Source: Nonomuraea turkmeniaca (GTDB lineage: Bacteria; Actinomycetota; Actinomycetes; Streptosporangiales; Streptosporangiaceae). From it: 64,000 nucleotides of DNA. The stretch covers positions 1-64,000 of the forward strand of contig NZ_VCKY01000012.1 in the NCBI RefSeq assembly GCF_005889735.1. The letters are read 5' to 3'. Below, piece after piece: positions 50,754 to 59,747 of this stretch (position 1 is its first letter; each line of letters begins with the position of its first letter). The translations under genes and the position numbers were made by a program. The notes under the pieces are model-generated. The model worked only from the letters and a program-made list of their open reading frames with translations, was not told where the DNA came from and ran no database searches.

Positions 50754-51593
50754 CACCGCCTCGGCGCCGGCGGGCACCAGCGGCAACCGCACGTCCGGGG
50801 TCGGGATCAGGCCCTGGGCGTGCAGCACGCCCTTGATCACGCTCGGGTTGGGCTCGGCGAAGAGCGCCGCCGAGAGCCGGGCCAGCCGGCGCCCGAGCGC
50901 CTGCGCCCGGGCCACGTCCCCCGCCTGCCAGGCCTCCGCCAGCTCGACGAAGTCCCGGGTACGCAGATGAGCCGCGGCCAGGATCCCGCCCGAGGCGCCC
51001 AGCGCGAGCAGCGGCGAGATGAACGCGTCCTCCCCACAGACCACCTCGAACCCGTCGGGCAGGTCCCCCAGCAGATCGACGGCGTCCAGATCGATCCCGC
51101 CGACCGCGTACTTCACCCCGGCGACCATCGGATGCGCCCCCAGCCGGCGCAGCGTCGCGGCGCTCACGGCCTGCCCCGTCCGGTAGGGGATGTGGTAGAT
51201 CACCAGCGGCACCGGCGTCTCCTCGGCCAGCGCCTCGAAGTACGCGACGACGCCGCGTTCGCCAGGCCGCAGGAAGTACGGGACGGTCACCAGGGCGGCA
51301 CCGACCCCTTCCGGCAGGCTCCGCAACGCCTGCGCCGCCGACCGCACGTCGTTCCCCGTGACCCCGACCGTCAGCAGCGCCTGCCGCTGCCCGCAGACCC
51401 GTGCACACACCTCGATCACCCGAGCCCGCTCCTCGGCGTCGAGCGCGGCCACCTCGCCGGTGGTGCCCAGCGCGACCAGCCCGGCCGCGCCCTCGTCGAG
51501 CATCTGGTGGGCGAGCTTCTCGATCGCGTCAACGGCCACCTCGCCCGCCGCGGTGAACGGGGTGACCAGCGGTACGTGGATTCCTCTCAACAT
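50715..51593 (-). CDS. Dihydrodipicolinate synthase/N-acetylneuraminate lyase-family aldolase
   Basis: A 292-residue class I aldolase TIM barrel. The Schiff-base lysine is Lys161 in VAGVKYAVG, the catalytic tyrosine Tyr133 in YHIPYRTG, and the GTTGE substrate loop is present. The substrate group is not certain: no lysine-pathway neighbour is present, so it may be a sugar-acid or hydroxyproline-type aldolase rather than DapA. It is divergent from a LysR gene that probably controls it. Its last 39 bases overlap the monooxygenase gene. Confidence 0.88.
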   Translation of the reverse strand: MLRGIHVPLVTPFTAAGEVAVDAIEKLAHQMLDEGAAGLVALGTTGEVAALDAEERARVIEVCARVCGQRQALLTVGVTGNDVRSAAQALRSLPEGVGAALVTVPYFLRPGERGVVAYFEALAEETPVPLVIYHIPYRTGQAVSAATLRRLGAHPMVAGVKYAVGGIDLDAVDLLGDLPDGFEVVCGEDAFISPLLALGASGGILAAAHLRTRDFVELAEAWQAGDVARAQALGRRLARLSAALFAEPNPSVIKGVLHAQGLIPTPDVRLPLVPAGAEAVSQARLVAVHPGQ

Positions 51594-51652
51594 GATTCGA
51601 GACTGACCGACCGTAACCCGTTAGGTCCAGTTCGGATTTCTATGGTCAAGCG

Positions 51653-51665
51653 TAAGCTCAGCTTA
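51653..51665. promoter_or_regulatory. TAAGCT-C-AGCTTA dyad at the LysR start
   Basis: A perfect 13-bp palindrome that also fits the T-N11-A LysR rule. It ends on the first base of the lysR ATG, between the divergent aldolase and lysR genes, where autorepression sites of LysR proteins are usual. Confidence 0.55.
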
Positions 51666-52522
51666 TGCTCGACCCACGCAAGCTCCTCCTGCTCCGCGAA
51701 CTGGCCCGGCGCGGCACGATCGCCGCAGTGGCAGAGGCGGTCACGTTCACTCCGTCGGCCGTCTCCCAGCAGCTCAGCGCGCTGGAGCGGGAGGCTGGCG
51801 TGCCGCTGCTCGAACGCACCGGCCGCACCGTGACGCTCACCCCGGCGGGCCACCTCCTCGTCGAGCACGCTCAGACGGTGCTAGAGCAGCTCGAACGCGC
51901 CTCGGCCGCGCTCGCCGCCGTCCGTGGCGGGCCGTCGGGCCCGCTGCGGATCGGCGCGTTCCCCACGGCCACCCGCGCGCTCCTGCCCGCCGCCCTCACC
52001 GCCCTCACCGCGGCGCACCCGGGGCTGGAGCCGATGGTCTCCGAGATCGACCCCGCCGATGTCTCGGCCGCGCTGCGGGCGGGGGAGCTGGACGTGGCGC
52101 TCGTGCACGAGTACGACTTCGTCCCGCCGGTCACCGACGCGTCCATCGAGACCGAGCCGCTGTTCAGCGAGCCGATGTACCTGACCGACCGGCCCTCCGT
52201 CGCCGACGCCCGCGACGACTCCTGGATCATGAACAAGCCCGGCACACTCTGCCACACCATGGCGATCAGGGCGTGTCAGGCGGCCGGGTTCGAGCCGCGC
52301 GTCCGGCATCACATCGACGACTTCGACACCATCCTGGCCTTCGCGGCAGCCGGCCAGGGCGTCGCGCTCGTGCCGCGCCTGGCCGCGAGCTCACCACCGC
52401 CAGGTGTCACCCTCACCCGCCTGCCGCTGAGCCGCCGCACGCTGGTGGCCTTCAGAAGGGGGTACGGCGAGCACCCGGCGATCAGAGCGGCCGTGGCGGT
52501 CCTCCGCCCATCAGCTCTCTGA
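51665..52522 (+). CDS. LysR-family regulator
   Basis: A 285-residue LysR protein: the N-terminal HTH is [39 protein letters not shown], followed by the linker helix and a periplasmic-binding-type effector domain (SGPLRIGAFPTATRALLP onwards, ELDVALVHEYD, AFAAAGQGVALVP). It is divergent from the aldolase gene with a dyad at its own start codon. The inducer is unknown. Confidence 0.93.
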   Translation: MLDPRKLLLLRELARRGTIAAVAEAVTFTPSAVSQQLSALEREAGVPLLERTGRTVTLTPAGHLLVEHAQTVLEQLERASAALAAVRGGPSGPLRIGAFPTATRALLPAALTALTAAHPGLEPMVSEIDPADVSAALRAGELDVALVHEYDFVPPVTDASIETEPLFSEPMYLTDRPSVADARDDSWIMNKPGTLCHTMAIRACQAAGFEPRVRHHIDDFDTILAFAAAGQGVALVPRLAASSPPPGVTLTRLPLSRRTLVAFRRGYGEHPAIRAAVAVLRPSAL

Positions 52523-52553
52523 CGAGCTCTCGCGCATCAGCCCTCTGACGAGG
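52509..52553. repeat. 27-bp-period direct repeat at the LysR stop
   Basis: CATCAGCTCTCTGACGAG (52509-52526) recurs as CATCAGCCCTCTGACGAG (52536-52553), one mismatch in 18 bases. The first copy contains the lysR stop codon. It looks like a small local duplication that reset the 3' end of the gene. Confidence 0.7.
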
Positions 52554-52654
52554 TCGGCGTAGCTCGCGGCGAGCCTCTCGTGCTCTCCCGCCCAAGGAGG
52601 CCGCCCAGGCGCACCGCCTCCTGGAAGGCCGCGCGGCCACGGGCCGGATCCCGC

Positions 52655-53605
52655 TCATTCCGTGAGCACGGCCTCGATGACGGCCCTGGAACTGGCCGGG
52701 TCACCGTCGTACTGGCCCGCCGTCACCGCCACGACCAGCTCTTCCCCGGGGAGGACGAGCACCTCCTGCCCGCCGTTCCCGATGCCCTTGACGTGGGGAC
52801 GGTCGCCGGTGACCACATACCACTGGTAGCCGTACTCGAAGCCCTCGGCGATGTTCACTCGCGGCCGGAGCATCTCCTGGAGCCATGCGCCCGGCACGAT
52901 CCCGCGGCCGCCGTCGAGCACGAGCTGCCCGACGGCGGCCAGGTCGACCGGCCGCAGCCGCAGCCCGGCCGCGGCCGACACCACCCCGTGCTCCCCCTTG
53001 GACCAGTCGAAGTCGGTGATCCCGAGCGGCCCGAAGAGCGCCGTAGCGGCGTACTCCTCCAAGGGACGCCCCGTCCCGCGCGCGATGATCCCGCCGAGCA
53101 GGGCGGTCGCGCCCCCGCAGTAGTGCCAGACCTTTCCCGCCTCCTCGACGACCGGCTGCTCCAGCACGTAGCGGTAGCGGTCGGGGGCGAACTCCATCGC
53201 GATCTCGCTGTTGGCCGTGCTCGTGTACGGGGCGTCCTCGTTCCATTCGAGCCCGAGCGTCATGGTGAGCGCATGCTCGACGGTGAGATGAGCTTTCCCC
53301 GGATCTCCGACTAAATCCGAATATTCCGCAAACTGCGTCACCAGCGCCGCCCCCGGCTCCGGCACCAGCCCTTCACCGAGCGCGATGCCGTACAACAACG
53401 CCACAACGCTCTTGGACACGGACCGGATGTCGTGCAACGTGTCCCGATCGAACGCGACATGCCCCAGCGAATCGCCCAGCCGATAGTCGACCCCGGCCCC
53501 ATAACGCTCGAGCACGACCTCCCCGCCCCGCATCACCACGAGCCCGTGGAACCCCGGCGCCGCACCCGCCCTTAGGACGGCGTCGACCCGCTCCGCCATT
53601 GCCAC
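52655..53605 (-). CDS. Serine hydrolase of the beta-lactamase class C/DD-peptidase family
   Basis: A 316-residue beta-lactamase-fold protein with the nucleophile motif SVSK (SxxK) in TLHDIRSVSKSVVALLYGIALGEG and the second motif region WHYCGGATALLGGII, where YCG stands for the usual YxN. A C-terminal GIGNGGQEVLVLPGEELVVAVTAG provides the third strand. There is no signal peptide, so it is probably a cytoplasmic esterase-like enzyme rather than a resistance beta-lactamase. The GTG at 53605 lies six bases from GAGGAGG and is preferred over ATG 53599. Confidence 0.88.
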   Translation of the reverse strand: MAMAERVDAVLRAGAAPGFHGLVVMRGGEVVLERYGAGVDYRLGDSLGHVAFDRDTLHDIRSVSKSVVALLYGIALGEGLVPEPGAALVTQFAEYSDLVGDPGKAHLTVEHALTMTLGLEWNEDAPYTSTANSEIAMEFAPDRYRYVLEQPVVEEAGKVWHYCGGATALLGGIIARGTGRPLEEYAATALFGPLGITDFDWSKGEHGVVSAAAGLRLRPVDLAAVGQLVLDGGRGIVPGAWLQEMLRPRVNIAEGFEYGYQWYVVTGDRPHVKGIGNGGQEVLVLPGEELVVAVTAGQYDGDPASSRAVIEAVLTE

Positions 53606-53970
53606 GATGTTCCTCCTCTACGTCGGACACATCCGGCATACCACCTCACACGGTGTCAGGCTCAACTGCGCTCTCATCTTCCAGGCGTCACGCGGCCGCA
53701 CGCCCGCCGCCGAACGGCATGATCTGGTCCAGGGCATGGCCTGTGCCGGGTCGCCCCACGCGGACCTGGTCCAAGGCACTCGCCCCCAGGACTGGAACGA
53801 GGCTTTCAGAGCCCTGGCCACGGCCGTGGGTGACACGAGGATGGAGGCGTTGCAGGAATACGGTCGGCCGTTCTCGCCGAGCGGGGGCGCCCCGACCTCG
53901 CCCTGCGACGCATTGAGAGGTCGTGGACGAGCCAGGTCTGGCGCCCAGAAGACCTTCTCGCCGCATGGGC
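53606..53970. other. 365-base stretch with no convincing gene
   Basis: Frames on both strands are open, but none has a good start or a recognisable product. Two imperfect copies of GATCTGGTCCAGGGCA (around 53720 and 53763) occur. This may be decayed coding DNA. Confidence 0.4.
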
Positions 53971-54459
53971 TTAGCCCGCCGAGGTGAGCTCCGTCAGCGC
54001 TCGCTTCCAGTCCAAGCCGGACAACACCCGCACGCCATCCGCCCGGAGCTCCTCCACGCTGCGCCGGTACGGGATCCGGGCAGCCAAGGCGTCGTTGACG
54101 ACGGGCACCACGACGACCGGGATGCCGAGGCCGGGCGCCTCGGCCAGCACGCCCAGGGCGTAGGTGTCCGCGATGCCCTGAGCGAACTTGTTGATCGTGT
54201 TGTACGTGGCCGGCGCGACGATGATCGCGTCGGCGCGGGGCGGTTTGGGCTCGGACGGCTTGCGGTAGCGGCTGCGCACGGGGCGGCCGGTCTGCCGTTC
54301 CAGTGCCGGCACGTCGATGAAGTCCAGTGCCGACGGCGTGGCGACGATCTGGACGATCCACCCTTCGTCCTGCGCCATGGCGACCAGGCGGCCGACCTCC
54401 GCGGCCGGTTCTGCCGCGCACACAATGACGTACAGCTCCTTGCCGGGCGATTCGGTCAC
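53971..54459 (-). CDS. Flavoprotein of the PPC-decarboxylase/UbiX-like fold
   Basis: A Rossmann-like flavoprotein (PF02441 type): YVIVCAAEPAAEV starts the fold, VQIVATPSALDFID follows, and ADAIIVAPATYNTINKFAQGIADTY is the strongly conserved FMN-binding segment. Relatives include phosphopantothenoylcysteine decarboxylase and UbiX. The GTG at 54459 (VTESPGKELYVIV) gives a family-like length of 162 residues; an earlier start would lie in the divergent promoter hairpin. It is divergent from the polyprenyl synthetase gene. Confidence 0.85.
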   Translation of the reverse strand: MTESPGKELYVIVCAAEPAAEVGRLVAMAQDEGWIVQIVATPSALDFIDVPALERQTGRPVRSRYRKPSEPKPPRADAIIVAPATYNTINKFAQGIADTYALGVLAEAPGLGIPVVVVPVVNDALAARIPYRRSVEELRADGVRVLSGLDWKRALTELTSAG

Positions 54460-54472
54460 GGTGGCCAGCGTA

Positions 54473-54498
54473 CTGAGAGAGCCCTCAGGCTCTCTCAG
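54473..54498. promoter_or_regulatory. Perfect 11-bp-arm hairpin between divergent genes
   Basis: CTGAGAGAGCC pairs perfectly with GGCTCTCTCAG around a CTCA loop. Because both neighbouring genes point away from it, a terminator role is unlikely. A repressor operator or a transcript-leader structure is more probable. Confidence 0.55.
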
Positions 54499-54532
54499 CC
54501 GTCGCACAGCGGCCGCGGCGCAAGCTGGAGGT

Positions 54533-55555
54533 ATGGATCAACTTCTGAGCAGCCCTGCCATCATCCAAGGTCTGCGGAAGGTCGAGGCCAGGATCCGGCG
54601 CCTGAGCGGGTCCTCCACGCTGCCCGGCATCAACGCCGGGGCCGAGCGCATCGTCGCCGCCGGTGGGAAGCGGCTGCGGCCCGCCCTGACGCTCGCCACC
54701 TCGATCGCGCTCGGCAAGGCGCCCGACCGGCGGGTGATCACGGCGGCGGCCTGCGTGGAGCTCATTCACGCCGGCTCGCTCGTGCACGACGACCTCATGG
54801 ACCGGGCGACCGAGCGCCGCGGCACGCGGACGCTCAACGCCGAGCTGGGCGATGGCAGGGCGTTGGTGATCGGGGACTTCATGCTGGCCAGGGCGGGGCT
54901 GGCGGCGATCACGGCGGTCTCCAGGCCGGTCGCCGAAGTGCTGGCGGCGACCGTCGTCGAGCTGGCCGAGGGACAGTTCCTGGAGACGACCGATCTCTTC
55001 GATCCGGACCGAACCCAAGAGAGCGCCCTGCGCTCCATCACCGGCAAGACCGCCGCGTTGTTCAGGGCCGGGTGCCTGGTGGCGGCGGTGTGCGCGCACG
55101 CCTCGCCGGAGGACCGGGCGCGCATGGCGGCGTACGGGGAGAAGTTCGGGCTGATCTTCCAGATCCTCGACGACCTGCTCGATCTGACCGCTACCAGTGA
55201 GCAGCTGGGGAAGCCCGCTGGGAACGATCTGCGGCAGGGGGTCTACAGTCTGCCGCTGCTCATGGCCGGTGCCGACGTCAGGGAGCTGCTCGGAAAGCCC
55301 GAAATGGTCGACGAGGTGCTACGCAGGCTGAGGGCGGGCCGCATGGCGGACGACACGATCGAGTACTGCCGTGGGCTGGCCTCCGACGCGGTTGCCGCCC
55401 TGCCGGTGATCCACGATCAGGAGATGGCGTCCCTTCTGTACGGTCTGCCGACCGCGTACATCGACCGTGTCGCCCACCTGGTCAGGCGGCCCGCGTCGCC
55501 CCGGCGGTCGTCAGCGGCGCTGCGATGGCCTCCAGCCCCTTCCGCTCGGCCTTGA
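54533..55555 (+). CDS. Polyprenyl diphosphate synthase
   Basis: A 340-residue trans-prenyltransferase. The first aspartate-rich motif is LVHDDLMD (Asp86-Asp90) and the second ILDDLLD (Asp213-Asp217); GGKRLRP and the KTAALFRAG segment are also typical. The small side chains before the first motif suggest a long-chain product, perhaps for menaquinone side chains or cell-wall carriers, but product length cannot be read reliably. GGAGGT precedes the ATG. The last 74 bases overlap the convergent transporter gene, coding a low-complexity tail. Confidence 0.92.
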   Translation: MDQLLSSPAIIQGLRKVEARIRRLSGSSTLPGINAGAERIVAAGGKRLRPALTLATSIALGKAPDRRVITAAACVELIHAGSLVHDDLMDRATERRGTRTLNAELGDGRALVIGDFMLARAGLAAITAVSRPVAEVLAATVVELAEGQFLETTDLFDPDRTQESALRSITGKTAALFRAGCLVAAVCAHASPEDRARMAAYGEKFGLIFQILDDLLDLTATSEQLGKPAGNDLRQGVYSLPLLMAGADVRELLGKPEMVDEVLRRLRAGRMADDTIEYCRGLASDAVAALPVIHDQEMASLLYGLPTAYIDRVAHLVRRPASPRRSSAALRWPPAPSARP

Positions 55556-56921
55556 CCCCGAGGAACAACTCGACCAGCCCGCCGGCGATCATCACCAGCG
55601 CGCCGATGGTGAACGCGAGCGCGGTGTCACTGGGCACGCCGGTCTCCACGAGCGAGGCGAAGATCAGCGGACCCGCGATGCCGCCGGCGGCCGTGCCGAT
55701 CGCGAAGAAGAACGCGATGGCCATCGCCCTGGTCTCCATCGGGAAGATCTCACTGACGGTCAGATAGGCCGAACTCGCCCCGGCCGAGGCCACGAACAAC
55801 ACCACCGACCAGCATGCGGTCAGCGTGACCGCGGTGAGCATGCCCTCGTTGAACATCCAGGCGGTGCCGAGCAGCAGCAGCCCCGACCCGATGTAGGTGG
55901 CCGAGATCATGGGGATCCGGCCGACGGTGTCGAAGAGGTGGCCGAGCAGCAGCGGGCCGAGGAAGTTGCCCATCGCGATGACCGCGAAGTAGTAGCCGGT
56001 GTTCGTGTCGATCTTGTAAAAGGTGGACAGGATCTGTGCGAACCCGAACGTGATCGCGTTGTAGAGGAAGGCCTGCCCGATGAAGAGGGACAGGCCGAGC
56101 ACGGTGCGCTTGGGGTAGAGCGCGACCATGGTGTGCGCGATCCTGACGAACCCGATCGACTTGCGCTGGTGCACGGTCATCGACTCCTCCGGCTCGGGCA
56201 GATCCTTGCCGATCTCCCGCTCGATGCCGTCGACGATCTCCTCGGCCTCCCTGCCCCGGCCGTGGATGAACAACCACCGCGGGCTCTCCGGCACGTTCCG
56301 CCGGACCAGCAGGATCGCCAGCCCCAGCACCACGCCGAGCCCGAACGCGACCCGCCAGCCGATGTTCACGGGCAGGTCGTTCAGCAGCGGCACGGTCAGC
56401 AGCGCGCCGCCCGCCGCGCCGAGCCAGTAGCTGCCGTTGATGATGATGTCGATGCGTCCCCGGTGCCGGCTCGGGATGAGCTCGTCGATGGCCGAGTTGA
56501 TGGCCGCGTACTCGCCGCCGATGCCGAACCCCGTCAGGAACCTGAACAGGAAGAACCACCACGCGCTGAACGAGAACGCCGTCATCAGCGTCGCCACGAG
56601 ATAAACGATCAGCGTGATGATGAACAGTTTCTTCCTGCCGAACCTGTCGGTCAGCCAGCCGAAGAACAGCGCCCCCGAGCAGGCCCCCGCCACGTAGAGC
56701 GCGGCGGCCAGGCCCGCGACCTGCGCTTGGGTGATGTCGACACCGCTGCCGGGCTTGGCCAGTTGCGCGGACAGATTTCCGACGATGGTGACCTCGAGCC
56801 CGTCGAGGATCCAGACCGTGCCGAGACCTATGACGATCATCCAGTGCCAGCGAGACCACGGCAACCGGTCCAGCCGTGCGGGCACCTTGGTGCTGATCGT
56901 GCCGGTTTCCACGTTGCTCAT
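55482..56921 (-). CDS. MFS transporter (metabolite/sugar porter type)
   Basis: A 479-residue 12-helix major facilitator protein. The helix 2-3 loop is GWLTDRFGRKKLFI, the helix 4-5 region is FRFLTGFGIGGEYAAINS, and PESPRWLFIHGR follows helix 6; the mirror loop is DTVGRIPM. A long central loop (about 215-265) is charged. The FGIGGEY segment resembles bacterial MHS/SV2-like carriers of organic acids or nicotinate. Substrate not identifiable. Convergent overlap with the polyprenyl synthase gene. Confidence 0.9.
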   Translation of the reverse strand: MSNVETGTISTKVPARLDRLPWSRWHWMIVIGLGTVWILDGLEVTIVGNLSAQLAKPGSGVDITQAQVAGLAAALYVAGACSGALFFGWLTDRFGRKKLFIITLIVYLVATLMTAFSFSAWWFFLFRFLTGFGIGGEYAAINSAIDELIPSRHRGRIDIIINGSYWLGAAGGALLTVPLLNDLPVNIGWRVAFGLGVVLGLAILLVRRNVPESPRWLFIHGRGREAEEIVDGIEREIGKDLPEPEESMTVHQRKSIGFVRIAHTMVALYPKRTVLGLSLFIGQAFLYNAITFGFAQILSTFYKIDTNTGYYFAVIAMGNFLGPLLLGHLFDTVGRIPMISATYIGSGLLLLGTAWMFNEGMLTAVTLTACWSVVLFVASAGASSAYLTVSEIFPMETRAMAIAFFFAIGTAAGGIAGPLIFASLVETGVPSDTALAFTIGALVMIAGGLVELFLGVKAERKGLEAIAAPLTTAGATRAA

Positions 56922-56964
56922 GGGAAGCCATGGATACCCATCGAACCGGCGGCAAACGTTTCTC

Positions 56965-57717
56965 TTAGGAAGGTTTACGGGCTTCCAGGATGTCCGTGCT
57001 GAACCACGGACCGCCGTACCAGAAGCGCCAGCCGGCGTCGCGCCGCCGTACGTCGACGACGCCGAGCCCGCGTAAGGCGGCCTCGTACGCGGGCGTGTGC
57101 CGGAAGTCGGCGATCAGCATGAGCCCGCCGGGCCGCAACACGCGGTGCGCCTCGCGGATCGCCCGCTCGCGCCCCTCCGCGTCGGAGATGTTGTGGACGG
57201 CCAGGCTGGAGACGACCACGTCGAAGGCCCCGTCACCGAACGGCAGATCGCGCATGTCGCCCGCGACCAGTTCGACGCGGTCCTCGACGCCTTCGGCGGC
57301 GGCGTTCGCCCTGATCGTCGCATCGCCGTTGCGGGACTGGTCCTGTTTGCCGGAGCTCGGCCACAGGTCGACGCCGGTGGCCCGGCCCTTGTCCAGGTGC
57401 CCGGCCGCCATGAGCAGCACCGCGCCCCGCCCGCACCCGAGGTCGAGCAGCCGCTCGTCACCGTCCAGCCGCTTGAGCTCCTCGGCCCAGACGGCGAACC
57501 TGCCACGCCGCGTGGTGTAAAGGTAACTGAGCGCACTGGCCAAGGTGTAGAGTCCGCCGAACAGGAACGCGACGCCTGCCGCCAGGATGTCCAGGGCGAA
57601 CGAGATCACGGCCAGGGCCACCAGCACGATCGCTCCGAAAAGCAAACCGGCCATGGCCCACGGTGCGTCGAACCCATAACTACCGTGTCGTCTGCGCACA
57701 CTCACGTTATATCTCAA
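56965..57717 (-). CDS. Membrane-anchored class I SAM methyltransferase
   Basis: Two N-terminal transmembrane helices (about residues 20-65) are followed by a Rossmann methyltransferase domain: motif I LLDLGCGRGAVLLMAAG, a post-I acidic end GVDLWPSSGKQDQS, motif II-like GDMRDLPFGDGAFDVVVSSLAVHNI, and VLRPGGLMLIAD. The membrane anchor suggests a lipid or quinone-like substrate. A GTG at 57705 (VSVRRRHG) is an alternative start. It lies 43 bases before the transporter gene's start in sequence order, on the same strand but downstream of nothing obvious. Confidence 0.88.
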   Translation of the reverse strand: MRYNVSVRRRHGSYGFDAPWAMAGLLFGAIVLVALAVISFALDILAAGVAFLFGGLYTLASALSYLYTTRRGRFAVWAEELKRLDGDERLLDLGCGRGAVLLMAAGHLDKGRATGVDLWPSSGKQDQSRNGDATIRANAAAEGVEDRVELVAGDMRDLPFGDGAFDVVVSSLAVHNISDAEGRERAIREAHRVLRPGGLMLIADFRHTPAYEAALRGLGVVDVRRRDAGWRFWYGGPWFSTDILEARKPS

Positions 57718-57826
57718 GGAGGTCTTGATGGGGACTTGACCGACACCTTCCCCTTCACACCGTCAATCACGCACATCCCATTACTAAGGTTGCTTGGATG
57801 GGCACGCAATGGGGGTTTGACCAGGC

Positions 57827-59203
57827 ATGACGGAGAAAGAGCGGGGATTTGGCCTGGGGGCGAGCATCGCGTTGACGCTGGCGTCCGCCGTGTTGTGGGG
57901 GGTGGCGCATCTGGCCGCGGACCGCCGCAAGACCGGCGTGGCGCTCATGGCGGCCCATGTCCTGATGCTGGCCGGGATCCTCACCGTGTTGACCGCGTTC
58001 AGCACGAACCTCCTGTCGCTCGCCGTCCAGCCCCACTGGCTCTCCTGGCTCACCGGCGGCATCGTGGCGATCGCACTGGCCTGGACCGGCGTGGTCGTCT
58101 GGTCCTTCGTCCTGGTACGCCCTCCGCGCGCGGACAGGATCGGCCGTTTCCTGACCACGACGCTGACCATCGCACTCTGCGCGCTGGTGCTGGCGCCGAC
58201 CGTCTACGCCACCCGGGTGGCCTACCTCTCGCGCGACGTCGTGAACAGCCTCTTCTCCGCCACGGGCAACTCCCCCATCGTGGCCGACGACCCCTGGAAC
58301 GGCGCGCGACGCGTCAACTTCCTGCTGCTCGGCGCGGACGCGGCGCCCAGCAGGCCCGGCGTGCGCACCGACAGCATGACCGTGGCCAGCGTCGACGTCG
58401 AGACCGGCGCGACCACCCTGTTCGGCCTGCCGCGCAACCTCCAGCGGGTGCAGTTGCCCCGCGGCCCGGCCAGGGACCGCTTCCCCTGGGGGTTCACCGG
58501 CAGCGGCCCCGAGACCCCCGGCCTGCTCAACGAGGTCTTCCAGTACGCCGAGGACAACCCGGACATGGTGCCCGGCGTGGGACGCGGCAAGCGCGGCCCG
58601 GCCCTGATCAAGGAGACGATCGGCGACATCCTCGGCATCCCCGTGGACTACTACGCCATGATCGACATGAAGGGCTTCGCGGAGATCGTCGACGCCATGG
58701 GTGGCGTGCACGTCACGATCAAGGAACCCATCGTGTACGGCCGCCACCGCGAGGGCCTCATCCCCGCCGGCACCCGCAAACTCTCCGGCGAGCAGGCGTT
58801 GTGGTACGGCCGCTCGCGTACCGACAGCGACGACTACGTCCGCATGGGCCGCCAGAAGTGCCTGCTCAACGCGGTGGCCAAGCAGGCCGACCCGATGACC
58901 GTGCTCAACAGCTTCGAGCGCCTGGCGGCCGCCACCAAGCGCGCCATCTCCACCGACATCCCTCAGGGCCTGCTGCCGGCCATCGTGGACCTGGCCCAGA
59001 AGGTGAAGGGCGCCAGGATCCGCAGTCTCAACTTCGTGCCACCGCTGATCAGCACCGCCTATCCCGACTGGTCCCTGATCCGCCGCAAGGTCTCCGACGC
59101 CCTGGACGACCGCCGCGCCACCAAGGCGGCCACGGCGGCCCGGACCCCGTCACCCGAGCGGCCCGCGGACGACCCGGTCAACCTGGACACCATCTGCGGC
59201 TAA
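57827..59203 (+). CDS. LytR-CpsA-Psr family protein with multiple membrane helices
   Basis: A 458-residue LCP protein whose N-terminal part has about four hydrophobic helices (residues ~10-135) instead of the usual one. The LCP domain has VNFLLLGADAAPSRPGVRTDSMTV, TTLFGLPRNLQRV, AEIVDAMGGVHVTI and GEQALWYGRSRTDSDDYVRMGRQK, keeping the lipid-phosphate-binding arginines. There is no LytR_C domain. It probably transfers a wall polymer like the other LCP protein here. Its stop shares CTAA with the convergent TPR gene. Confidence 0.92.
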   Translation: MTEKERGFGLGASIALTLASAVLWGVAHLAADRRKTGVALMAAHVLMLAGILTVLTAFSTNLLSLAVQPHWLSWLTGGIVAIALAWTGVVVWSFVLVRPPRADRIGRFLTTTLTIALCALVLAPTVYATRVAYLSRDVVNSLFSATGNSPIVADDPWNGARRVNFLLLGADAAPSRPGVRTDSMTVASVDVETGATTLFGLPRNLQRVQLPRGPARDRFPWGFTGSGPETPGLLNEVFQYAEDNPDMVPGVGRGKRGPALIKETIGDILGIPVDYYAMIDMKGFAEIVDAMGGVHVTIKEPIVYGRHREGLIPAGTRKLSGEQALWYGRSRTDSDDYVRMGRQKCLLNAVAKQADPMTVLNSFERLAAATKRAISTDIPQGLLPAIVDLAQKVKGARIRSLNFVPPLISTAYPDWSLIRRKVSDALDDRRATKAATAARTPSPERPADDPVNLDTICG

Positions 59204-59679
59204 ACCGTCTCGTCCAGGTTGTCCGCGTAGTACTCGATGGCCCGCCGGTAACCGCCGGCCCGGTCCGACTCGGCGACGACCTTGAGCAGCGTCGAGACCG
59301 CCTCATCCGACCGTCCGGCGTTGTGCAGGGCCATCGCCATGAACGTGCGCAACGCCGGATCCCCAGGAAACTCCGCCAATCCGCGCTCGAACGCCTTCAA
59401 CGCCTCCTCGAACCGCCCGAGCACCCGCAACGTGCTCCCGTACCCCGTGTGGGCCCCGCGCCGCTCCTCGGCGCTCAACCCCTGCCCGGACAGCGCCCGC
59501 TCGTAGTACGGCACCGCCTCGGCCTCCAGCCCCAGCAAGTCGTGGACCCACGCCGCCTGATAGGCCACGTCGACGTCGTCGGGATGCCGCCGCGCCAATT
59601 CGACCAGCAATTGCCGGGCTTCGTCCCTTTTGCCGTCTTCCCGAAGCCGCACAGCCTGCGCCAGTTGCTCGTTATCCAT
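59200..59679 (-). CDS. TPR-repeat protein
   Basis: A 159-residue soluble protein composed of about four helical TPR-like hairpins (QAVRLREDGKRDEARQLLVEL, VPYYERALSGQGLS, ALKAFERGLAEFPGDPALRTFMAMAL). Such scaffolds bind peptides of partner proteins. It is a common actinobacterial small TPR family; no function is assigned. It shares its stop bases with the LCP gene and is divergent from the ParA-like gene. Confidence 0.85.
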   Translation of the reverse strand: MDNEQLAQAVRLREDGKRDEARQLLVELARRHPDDVDVAYQAAWVHDLLGLEAEAVPYYERALSGQGLSAEERRGAHTGYGSTLRVLGRFEEALKAFERGLAEFPGDPALRTFMAMALHNAGRSDEAVSTLLKVVAESDRAGGYRRAIEYYADNLDETV

Positions 59680-59712
59680 GATCCGAGTGTGGCATGATGG
59701 TGACCGACCGAT

Positions 59713-59731
59713 TCGGAAACGATTTTCATCC
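59713..59731. promoter_or_regulatory. Zur/Fur-like dyad before the ParA-like gene
   Basis: GGAAACGATTTTCATC reads as an imperfect inverted repeat close to the GAAAATGATTTTCA pattern of actinobacterial Zur boxes. It lies 18-35 bases before the GTG at 59748 and is AT-richer than the surroundings. The assignment is tentative. Confidence 0.3.
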
Positions 59732-59747
59732 TCGCTATGGAGTTCCC

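Noticed and set aside
53607..53987. 126-residue frame in the gap before the flavoprotein gene
   Set aside because: No ribosome binding site, no family, and an abnormal composition; perhaps decayed coding DNA.
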